A stretch of DNA of 34,413 nucleotides from Ureibacillus acetophenoni (GTDB lineage: Bacteria > Bacillota > Bacilli > Bacillales_A > Planococcaceae). Below the pieces are notes generated by a model. It did not search any database, had not been told where the DNA came from, and saw only the letters and a list, made by a program, of their open reading frames with translations. Position 1 is the stretch's first letter. Each line of letters begins with the position of its first letter. A program made the position numbers and the translations under genes. Positions 28,867 to 34,413 of this stretch are shown here, piece after piece. Location of the stretch: positions 1 through 34,413 of the forward strand of contig NZ_OBQC01000023.1 in NCBI RefSeq assembly GCF_900220965.1, written 5' to 3'.

Positions 28867-30474
28867 ATGTCTAGTAATTTTGGAATGAAAGGATATATGA
28901 AAGGGGCTTTAATCCTTACGATAGCAGCTATTCTCGTAAAGGTACTCAGTGCGATTTATCGTGTTCCTTTTCAAAATTTAGTAGGTGACCAAGGGTTTTA
29001 TATATATCAACAAGTGTATCCTTTTATTTCGTTTTTCGTCGTTTGGACGTCAGGTGGATTTGCAGTTGCCATTTCAAAAATGTTAGCGGATTTAGATATA
29101 AGTCAAGATACGAAACTACAAAAGCATTTTGTTGCTAGTACAATCTTTAAGTATTTATCGTTACTTTCATTAGTATTCTTTGTTTTCTTGTTTTTTGGAG
29201 CAGAATGGTTAGCAAACTTAATGGGGGATGGAAATTTAGCCATACTCATTAAATCAGGCTCCTTTGTTGCATTATTTATGCCAATGTTAGCGCTGATGAA
29301 AGGAATATTTCAATCCCGAGGAGAAATGGCACCTGTTGCATATGCACAAGTATTTGAACAAGCAATACGTGTATCATTGATCTTAATTGGAACGTTTATA
29401 ATTATGAAAACTTCACAATCACTTTATATGGCAGGAAATATGGCTGTTTTAGGGACAGTTTTTGGTGAGATTGCTGGAGTTCTTTTGCTGTATAACATTT
29501 TAAAAAGAAAATTACCTCGACGAGAGGTTCAAAAGATTAAACTTAAAAAATGGCCGATCATTAAAGAAGTAACACTATTAAGTATTAGTGTAAGTATGAG
29601 TAGTTTATTAATTTTAACTATGCAGTTAGTCGATTCATTTACAATTTACTCATTAATGGTAAGTCATGGTATGGAAGAAACAGTAGCCCAAGTGCAGAAG
29701 GGGATATATGACCGAGGTCAGCCACTTGTTCAATTAGGAATTGTGATTGCTTCGTCGTTATCTCTTGCTGTAGTCCCTCTCGTTGCACATCATATGAAAA
29801 AAAGTGGTGGGCGAAGTGCAACGCCATTTATTCAGCTTACATACAGAAGCTCATTAATGTTTGGGGTAGCAGCATCACTAGGACTAGTAATTGTCATGCC
29901 CTATGTAAATACGATGTTGTTTAAAACGGATGATTTATCCCACGTTTTAATGGTAATTGCATTGCAAATTATTCCGTTATCGATCATATTAACTCTTACT
30001 GCCATTCTACAAGGTATGGGAAAGCTAAAAATGCCTGCTATCATCATTTTAGGTTCATTGGTAGTAAAAGGGATAGGAAATGTTATTTTAGTTCCGCATT
30101 TGAATGTACTTGGTGCTTCTATTGCTAGCGATTTAAGTTTATATTTATGTGCATTATTATTAATTGTTTATCTAAAAAAGTTAACGTCAATCCATTTGGC
30201 GCAAATAGGATTTTACATAAAGCTATTTACGGCATGTTTAACGATGACCGTAGTTGTATTTGTGGTGGAGCGTATATTACAACTATTTGATGTGTTAATT
30301 GATTCAACTAGAGTTGAAGCTCTTCTATTTGGTATGTGTTTAATAGGAATTGGTGCATTTGTGTTTTTAACGGTAGTAGGGAAAACGAGATTATTAGCAG
30401 AGAAAGAATGGTTTTTAATTCCCTTTGGTCGAAGAATGGCCGTTTATCAATTATGGTTAAATAAGAGAAAGTAG
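28867..30474 (+). CDS. yabM: MOP-superfamily polysaccharide exporter YabM (SpoVB-like)
   Basis: A 535-residue polytopic membrane protein of the MurJ/SpoVB/Wzx flippase group. It has some 12-14 hydrophobic segments starting with MKGALILTIAAILVKVLSAI (about 10-29). ILVKVLSAIYRVPFQNLVGD near 21-40 is the conserved N-terminal block. It is likely to flip lipid-linked sugars across the membrane, perhaps a lipid II-like carrier during growth or sporulation; the substrate is inferred only. The ATG at 28867 with AAAGAGGAA upstream is chosen; a 33-residue upstream extension crosses the spoVT terminator and is not typical. It starts a yabM-yabN-rqcP operon. Confidence 0.9.
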   Translation: MSSNFGMKGYMKGALILTIAAILVKVLSAIYRVPFQNLVGDQGFYIYQQVYPFISFFVVWTSGGFAVAISKMLADLDISQDTKLQKHFVASTIFKYLSLLSLVFFVFLFFGAEWLANLMGDGNLAILIKSGSFVALFMPMLALMKGIFQSRGEMAPVAYAQVFEQAIRVSLILIGTFIIMKTSQSLYMAGNMAVLGTVFGEIAGVLLLYNILKRKLPRREVQKIKLKKWPIIKEVTLLSISVSMSSLLILTMQLVDSFTIYSLMVSHGMEETVAQVQKGIYDRGQPLVQLGIVIASSLSLAVVPLVAHHMKKSGGRSATPFIQLTYRSSLMFGVAASLGLVIVMPYVNTMLFKTDDLSHVLMVIALQIIPLSIILTLTAILQGMGKLKMPAIIILGSLVVKGIGNVILVPHLNVLGASIASDLSLYLCALLLIVYLKKLTSIHLAQIGFYIKLFTACLTMTVVVFVVERILQLFDVLIDSTRVEALLFGMCLIGIGAFVFLTVVGKTRLLAEKEWFLIPFGRRMAVYQLWLNKRK

Positions 30475-30483
30475 GTAGGTTAG

Positions 30484-31947
30484 ATGAATCCAATTACTGT
30501 GATTGGCCTTGGAGCAGGTGATATTAATCAGCTACCTTTAGGCGTTTATAAGAAGTTAAAAGCAATGGATAAAGTTTATGTACGAACAAAAGATCATCCA
30601 GTGATATCTGAATTAGAACAACAAGAAGGGGTCTCCTTCGAAAGCTTTGATAAAATCTATGAAAAACATGATACTTTTCAACCTGTCTATGAGGAGATTG
30701 TTGATATATTAATTCAAGAGTCAAAGAAACAGGAAGTAATCTATGCTGTGCCTGGACACCCTTTAGTGGCAGAACAGACTGTGCAATTGTTAATTGCTGC
30801 CGAACAAAATGGAGAAGTAAAGCTTCAAATCGAAGGTGGGCAAAGCTTTTTAGATTCAACTTTTGCATCATTAAAAATTGATCCAATTGAAGGATTTCAA
30901 CTATTTGATGGAACGAACCTCTCTATCCACGATGTAAATATGAGAGCACATCTATTAATCGCGCAAGTATATGATGCGTATAGTGCATCGGAAGTGAAGT
31001 TAACATTAATGGAGAAGTATAACGATGATTATCCTGTTACAGTTGTAACAGCAGCAGGTTCTTCATCAGAACAGTTAAAAACAGTCCCTTTATATGAACT
31101 CGATCAAGTAGTAGAAGTAAATAATTTAACTACAATTTATGTGCCACCAGTAAACAGTTTAGAAGAAGCGTTAAAAGATTGGACAACTTTCCGTAGTATT
31201 ATTTCAACATTGCGAGGTCCTAATGGCTGTCCGTGGGATAAAGAACAAACACATGAAAGCCTGAAGAAATACTTAATAGAGGAAGCACATGAATTTCTTG
31301 CAGCTGTCGATGAAGAAGATGATTTCGGAATGGTCGAAGAATTAGGTGACATTCTTTTACAAGTATTTTTACATGCGCAGATTGGTGAAGATGATGGCTA
31401 TTTCAACTTAGAAGAGATTCTTGCATCAATAAGTGAGAAAATGATCCGTCGCCATCCCCATGTATTCGGAGACGTGTCAGTAAATGATTCAGAAGAAGTT
31501 GTTGCTAACTGGCAAGAGATTAAAAGGTTAGAAAAGGGCGAACAAGAAGGTTCTATTCTTAAAGATGAATACCGGGCAAGTTCATCCTTACAAACAAGTT
31601 TCAATTATCAAAAGAAAGCAGCTACGGTTGGATTTGACTGGCCAAATGCAGAAGATGTTTGGATAAAGTTCGAAGAGGAATGGCAAGAATTTAGAGAGGA
31701 AATTGAAAATGGTTCAGCGAAAACTCGCATAGATGAGTTTGGTGATGTATTATTTACATTAGTAAATATTGCTAGATTTTATAAAATATCACCAGAAGAA
31801 GCGATGATTCATGCCAATGAAAAGTTCTCTAGAAGATTTCAATATGTTGAGAGTAAAGTAAAACAAAGTGAGAAATCCTTTAGTGATTTTACATTAGCAC
31901 AATTAGATGAATTCTGGGATGAAGCAAAGAGACATGAAAAGGGGTAG
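30484..31947 (+). CDS. yabN: YabN, tetrapyrrole methylase-MazG fusion
   Basis: A 487-residue fusion. The N-terminal part (about 1-225) is a tetrapyrrole methylase fold (ITVIGLGAGDINQLPLGVYK, YAVPGHPLVAEQTVQLL). The C-terminal part is a MazG nucleotide pyrophosphohydrolase in two copies: the first near 235-345 (GPNGCPWDKEQTHESLKKYL, EEAHEFLAAVDEEDDF, EELGDILLQV with the acidic metal ligands) and the second near 380-470 (EEEWQEFREEI, DEFGDVLFTLVNIARF). It may clear damaged or non-canonical nucleotides. The substrate of the methylase half is unknown. It lies 9 bases after yabM and 5 before rqcP. Confidence 0.95.
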   Translation: MNPITVIGLGAGDINQLPLGVYKKLKAMDKVYVRTKDHPVISELEQQEGVSFESFDKIYEKHDTFQPVYEEIVDILIQESKKQEVIYAVPGHPLVAEQTVQLLIAAEQNGEVKLQIEGGQSFLDSTFASLKIDPIEGFQLFDGTNLSIHDVNMRAHLLIAQVYDAYSASEVKLTLMEKYNDDYPVTVVTAAGSSSEQLKTVPLYELDQVVEVNNLTTIYVPPVNSLEEALKDWTTFRSIISTLRGPNGCPWDKEQTHESLKKYLIEEAHEFLAAVDEEDDFGMVEELGDILLQVFLHAQIGEDDGYFNLEEILASISEKMIRRHPHVFGDVSVNDSEEVVANWQEIKRLEKGEQEGSILKDEYRASSSLQTSFNYQKKAATVGFDWPNAEDVWIKFEEEWQEFREEIENGSAKTRIDEFGDVLFTLVNIARFYKISPEEAMIHANEKFSRRFQYVESKVKQSEKSFSDFTLAQLDEFWDEAKRHEKG

Positions 31948-31952
31948 TTGAA

Positions 31953-32243
31953 TTGCGTTTAGATAAATTTTTAAAAGTATCACGTTTAATTAAACGTCGA
32001 ACATTAGCAAAAGAAGTAGCAGAGCAAGGGCGAATTACTATTAATAGCAAAGTTGCAAAAGCTAGTAGTTCAGTAAAAATTGGTGATGAATTAGCTATTC
32101 GCTTTGGACAAAAGGTAGTAACTGCTCGAGTAGAAGATTTACGAGAAAATGTTCGTAAAGAAGAAGCTGCTAAGTTATTTACAATTTTAAAAGAAGAAAA
32201 GCTTGACCAAATTGAACCACAATTTATCGATGATGAAGAGTAA
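31953..32243 (+). CDS. rqcP: RqcP (YabO), S4-domain ribosome quality control factor
   Basis: A 96-residue S4-domain RNA-binding protein. RqcP binds stalled 50S subunits with RqcH and helps add alanine tails to the nascent chain. MRLDKFLKVSRLIKRRTLAK (1-20) and VAEQGRITINSKVAKASSSV (22-41) form the S4 fold, GDELAIRFGQKVVTARV follows, and the acidic C-terminus (QFIDDEE) is a little longer than usual. It starts with TTG 31953, with AAAAGGGG at 31937-31944, five bases after the yabN stop. A terminator follows. Confidence 0.94.
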   Translation: MRLDKFLKVSRLIKRRTLAKEVAEQGRITINSKVAKASSSVKIGDELAIRFGQKVVTARVEDLRENVRKEEAAKLFTILKEEKLDQIEPQFIDDEE

Positions 32244-32290
32244 GTATAAAAAATTCTCGTAACTAACTAAAAGAAAATATAAAAATTATT

Positions 32291-32325
32291 AGCATGAACA
32301 ACATTTTGTTGTCATGCTTTTTTCT
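32291..32325 (+). terminator. terminator after rqcP
   Basis: AGCATGAACAAC pairs with TGTTGTCATGCT with a bulge, followed by a run of Ts. Confidence 0.85.
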
Positions 32326-32340
32326 TTTAGAGCATAAAGT
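32311..32340 (+). promoter_or_regulatory. candidate sigma-E promoter of yabP-yabQ
   Basis: GTCATGCT (32311-32318), 14 bases, CATAAAGT (32333-32340). Six of eight bases in each box fit sigma-E (GKMATATT / CATACAMT). The -35 lies in the right arm of the rqcP terminator. B. subtilis yabP is made by sigma-E in the mother cell. Confidence 0.45.
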
Positions 32341-32371
32341 GAAAAGAAAGAATCACTAAAGGAGGAAGAAT

Positions 32372-32671
32372 ATGACACTACATCAAGAAAGTAATCGTTA
32401 TAGTATTTCCACAGGAGATCATCTTTTGACAGTGCGTAACAAAAAGAGAATGGACATGACTGCAGTTAAGGAAATTGAGCGTTTTGATCAAGAGGAATTT
32501 TACGTAAAAACTTCACAAGGAAACCTGCTTATTCGTGGTGAGGAATTAAAAATTGTACATCTAGATGTTGATAAGGGATTATTAACTTTAGAAGGCAATG
32601 TAAAACTTCTACAATATGATGACGAAGAAAATGGGTTATCAAAAGGCTTCCTCCATAAATTGTTTGGATGA
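32372..32671 (+). CDS. yabP: sporulation protein YabP
   Basis: A 99-residue protein of the YabP/YqfC group. B. subtilis YabP is needed for sporulation and made in the mother cell, but its biochemical role is not known. ISTGDHLLTVRNKKRMDMTAV (about 12-32) starts the fold, and FYVKTSQGNLLIRGEELKIVHLDVDKG (about 43-69) contains the conserved GxxLxIxGExLxIxxLD pattern. No signal peptide. Its stop overlaps the yabQ start by four bases (ATGA), indicating translational coupling. Start ATG has AAAGGAGG upstream. Confidence 0.93.
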   Translation: MTLHQESNRYSISTGDHLLTVRNKKRMDMTAVKEIERFDQEEFYVKTSQGNLLIRGEELKIVHLDVDKGLLTLEGNVKLLQYDDEENGLSKGFLHKLFG

Positions 32672-33153
32672 CGGTTAGTCAACAATTTGTAAGCATTTTA
32701 ATAATGATGGCAAGTGGCGTTCTAGTAGGCGCAGTTATAGATTGTTTGCGTGTTACCATCGACGCCGTGTCACCAAAATCATTTTTAAAGCGGTTTACAA
32801 TTGGAATAGAACTTGTCATATGGGCACTTTTAGGTGCTCTGACTTTTTATATTTTATATATAATAAAGGGTGGAGAATGGCGTTTAGTTGACCCAATTGC
32901 TCAAGTTTCGGGCATCCTATTGTATGAGTCTATGTTCCAACCAGTTTTCCGTTTCCTAGGAAAAATTGTTCTTTATGTAGTTTTTAAGCCAATAATCTTC
33001 ATTTTTAAATTCATTATATCAATTATTAAAAGAATTCTTTTAATAATTGTGAGAATTATTCTATTCATCTTAAGTCCCTTTCGAAAATTATTTGGAAAAT
33101 GGTATTCTAAATTTCACTCAAAATTTGGTAAGTACATCTTTAAAAAAAGCTAG
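32668..33153 (+). CDS. yabQ: spore cortex protein YabQ
   Basis: A 161-residue membrane protein. YabQ of B. subtilis is needed for spore cortex formation and lies in the outer forespore membranes. Hydrophobic segments at about 8-25 (VSILIMMASGVLVGAVID region), 45-65, 77-110 and a long run of Ile/Phe at about 105-140 (KPIIFIFKFIISIIKRILLI) are visible, ending in a basic tail. At 161 residues it is shorter than the B. subtilis protein, which I recall as about 211, so the C-terminal end is reduced. It overlaps yabP by four bases; the divIC promoter lies in its 3' end. Confidence 0.9.
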   Translation: MTVSQQFVSILIMMASGVLVGAVIDCLRVTIDAVSPKSFLKRFTIGIELVIWALLGALTFYILYIIKGGEWRLVDPIAQVSGILLYESMFQPVFRFLGKIVLYVVFKPIIFIFKFIISIIKRILLIIVRIILFILSPFRKLFGKWYSKFHSKFGKYIFKKS

Positions 33154-33167
33154 TATAACAGTATAAT
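33139..33167 (+). promoter_or_regulatory. candidate sigma-A promoter of divIC
   Basis: TTTAAA (33139-33144), 17 bases, TATAAT (33162-33167). The -35 lies in the last codons of yabQ. An essential growth gene behind sporulation genes needs its own promoter. Confidence 0.6.
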
Positions 33168-33199
33168 TAAAGATACAGAAGAATTCGGAGGTGACGGAT

Positions 33200-33595
33200 A
33201 TGGCCAAGCGTCATAGGCAGCATGAAAAACAAAATACTGTACGTACGCTTCACAATGACTATGTCCGTACAACAGAAGAAGAACTTAAATTTACAAATCG
33301 GCAGAAAATACTTTTCCGTAGAAGATTAGTAGCCTTTGGTGTTTTTGCAATAATCGTTTTGTTTTTCCTTGTAAGTACAATCTTTTCTCAAGATCAAAGA
33401 ATTACAAAAAAAGAACAAGAGAAAGCAGATGTCCTTGCAGAGTTAGAACAAGTTAAAGAACAACAAAGAATGTTAAATTTACAGATTACAAAGCTTGAAG
33501 ATGATGACTATATCGCTAAACTTGCTAGAAAAGAATATTTCCTTTCAGATGAAGGAGAAATTATCTTTACAATTCCTGACAAAGAAGACGAATAA
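33200..33595 (+). CDS. divIC: cell division protein DivIC (FtsB-like)
   Basis: A 131-residue bitopic division protein. DivIC joins FtsL and DivIB in the divisome and controls septal peptidoglycan synthesis. A basic cytoplasmic tail (1-42, with RTTEEELKFTNRQKILFRRR) precedes the membrane helix (43-63, LVAFGVFAIIVLFFLVSTIF), then the extracellular coiled coil (about 68-101, KKEQEKADVLAELEQVKEQQ) and the conserved YIAKLARKEYFLSDEGEI end (104-121). The ATG at 33200 has GGAGGTGA at 33188-33195; the GTG at 33191 is inside this site. It probably has its own promoter and ends at a terminator. Confidence 0.95.
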   Translation: MAKRHRQHEKQNTVRTLHNDYVRTTEEELKFTNRQKILFRRRLVAFGVFAIIVLFFLVSTIFSQDQRITKKEQEKADVLAELEQVKEQQRMLNLQITKLEDDDYIAKLARKEYFLSDEGEIIFTIPDKEDE

Positions 33596-33671
33596 AACAG
33601 GTTTGGTAAGTTGAAAAATACAATGAAAAATTATAAGACACAGAAAAAAATTATTTATTTTAGTATACAGT

Positions 33672-33703
33672 AAAAAGAGTTGTCTTGTTGACACTCTTTT
33701 TTT
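33672..33703 (+). terminator. terminator after divIC
   Basis: AAAAAGAGT (33672-33680) pairs with ACTCTTTTT (33693-33701) across a loop. It overlaps the -35 of the yabR promoter. Confidence 0.75.
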
Positions 33704-33715
33704 GTTAGCTATAAT
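33688..33715 (+). promoter_or_regulatory. sigma-A promoter of yabR
   Basis: TTGACA (33688-33693), 16 bases, TATAAT (33710-33715), both hexamers perfect. Its -35 lies in the divIC terminator. The leader of about 85 bases holds a small hairpin, GGCGA-GTT-TCGCC (33763-33775). Confidence 0.88.
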
Positions 33716-33805
33716 AAAGAGAAACGAGCGATTTTTTTGCACGTTCATTATTTAGATTACATGGCGAGTTTCGCCGCTTAAATTTTAAGGAGGATCATTT
33801 TTTTT

Positions 33806-34237
33806 ATGTCAATTGAAGTAGGCAGCAAAGTACAAGGTAAAGTAACAGGAATCACAAATTTTGGAGCATTCGTTGAGCTGCCAGACGGCAAAACGGGCTT
33901 AGTTCACATAAGTGAAGTTGCGGATAACTATGTAAAAGACATCAACGAACATTTAAAAGTTGGCGATGTAGTTGAAGTGAAAGTGATGAATGTTGAAGCT
34001 GACGGGAAAATCGGTTTATCGATCCGTAAGGCAAAGCCTCAACCAGAAAGACCTGAACGACCACAACGTCCACGTCGCGATAATAGCAATCGTTCAAATG
34101 ATCGTAATCAACACCAAGCAAAAGAAAGTTTTGAGCAAAAAATGGCACGATTCCTAAAAGATAGTGATGAACGTCTTTCAACTCTAAAACGTGCGACTGA
34201 ATCAAAACGAGGTGGCCGTGGAGCTAGAAGAGGATAA
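33806..34237 (+). CDS. yabR: S1-domain RNA-binding protein YabR
   Basis: A 143-residue protein with one S1 OB-fold domain (about 3-75: VGSKVQGKVTGITNFGAFVE, GLVHISEV, VGDVVEVKVM, GKIGLSIRKA), a basic Arg/Pro-rich stretch (79-95, PERPERPQRPRRDNSN) and a conserved FEQKMARFLKDSDERLSTLK helix (110-129), followed by a Gly/Arg tail. It is of the general stress protein 13 group and should bind RNA, perhaps at the ribosome; the exact role is unknown. AAGGAGGA lies some 10 bases before the ATG. Strong own promoter, strong terminator downstream. Confidence 0.92.
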   Translation: MSIEVGSKVQGKVTGITNFGAFVELPDGKTGLVHISEVADNYVKDINEHLKVGDVVEVKVMNVEADGKIGLSIRKAKPQPERPERPQRPRRDNSNRSNDRNQHQAKESFEQKMARFLKDSDERLSTLKRATESKRGGRGARRG

Positions 34238-34289
34238 TTTGCTGTCTATTTGAACGCGTAGAAAAAGTGTACGATAGATTCATAATTAT

Positions 34290-34322
34290 AAAAGGATGAC
34301 TCGAATTACGAGTCATCCTTTT
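34290..34322. terminator. terminator after yabR
   Basis: AAAAGGATGACTCG (34290-34303) and CGAGTCATCCTTTT (34309-34322) pair perfectly. It could work on both strands. Confidence 0.9.
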
Positions 34323-34413
34323 ATGTGCGACGGGCAGTTGCACCATGTGCAATAACAGCACAGGATAAACTGTTAAAGGTTGGAGGATGTTACTGAGGTA
34401 ATAACAACTCCCG
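34323..34413 (+). other. structured leader-like segment at the window end
   Basis: TTGCAC-CAT-GTGCAA (34338-34352), then AACAG (34354-34358) with CTGTT (34370-34374), then TGTTAC...AACA near 34388-34405. No gene and no tRNA are seen. In B. subtilis a tRNA pair and then spoIIE follow yabR. The segment is cut by the window edge. Confidence 0.4.

Noticed and set aside
34323..34413. tRNA genes before spoIIE
   Set aside because: No cloverleaf, no T-loop GTTCGA and no CCA end could be made from the sequence.

Overview
The window reads as a low-GC, spore-forming Gram-positive (Bacillales). Gene order is the classical origin-proximal block of Bacillus subtilis from the end of an rRNA operon to just before spoIIE: yaaO-tmk-darA-yaaR-holB-ricT-yabA-yabB-yazA-rsmI-(abrB)-metS-tatD-yabE-rnmV-ksgA-veg-sspF-ispE-purR-ridA-spoVG-glmU-prs-ctc-pth-fin-mfd-spoVT-yabM-yabN-rqcP-yabP-yabQ-divIC-yabR. 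The differences from B. subtilis (no csfB/xpaC/yaaN after the rRNA operon, no yabG between ksgA and veg, no tRNA pair after yabR, a MetRS with an intact zinc knuckle) and the AT-rich codon use suggest a relative of Lysinibacillus or Viridibacillus (Planococcaceae). The genus cannot be fixed from the sequence alone.

Layout. 1-1207 is gene-free and repetitive: a complete 5S rRNA gene with its terminator, a 299-bp tandem repeat that re-copies the 3' part of 5S plus the terminator, then an unrelated array of hairpin-forming units with an exact 52-bp period. 1208-9520 holds a GNAT acetyltransferase and a housekeeping cluster (PLP decarboxylase, thymidylate kinase, c-di-AMP receptor, DNA polymerase III delta prime, RicT, YabA, RNA methyltransferases). 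abrB is the only gene on the minus strand (9572-9850). 10191-16127 carries metS, tatD, the cell-wall protein YabE, RNase M5 and KsgA. 16279-19917 has veg, sspF, ispE, purR, ridA and spoVG. 20115-28021 has glmU, prs, ctc, pth, fin and mfd. 28189-34237 has spoVT, a flippase, yabN, rqcP, the sporulation pair yabP/yabQ, divIC and the S1 protein yabR. The last 90 bases hold small hairpins upstream of the expected spoIIE.

The genes join replication control (holB, yabA), nucleotide supply (tmk, prs, purR), rRNA and tRNA maturation (rnmV, ksgA, rsmI, yabB, pth, rqcP), envelope building (glmU, ispE, yabE, yabM, divIC) and sporulation (ricT, sspF, spoVG, fin, spoVT, yabP, yabQ). Promoters readable by eye agree with these roles: a textbook sigma-H promoter before spoVG, a full-match sigma-G promoter before spoVT and a weaker one before sspF, tandem strong sigma-A promoters before veg, and consensus sigma-A promoters before yabE and yabR. 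Most transcription units end in clear intrinsic terminators.

The points most worth a second look are the two repeat arrays behind the 5S gene, a pair of oppositely oriented WalR-type boxes before tatD-yabE, a sigma-H-like promoter before the GNAT gene, the unusual MetRS active-site motif, and two uncharacterised structured intergenic segments.
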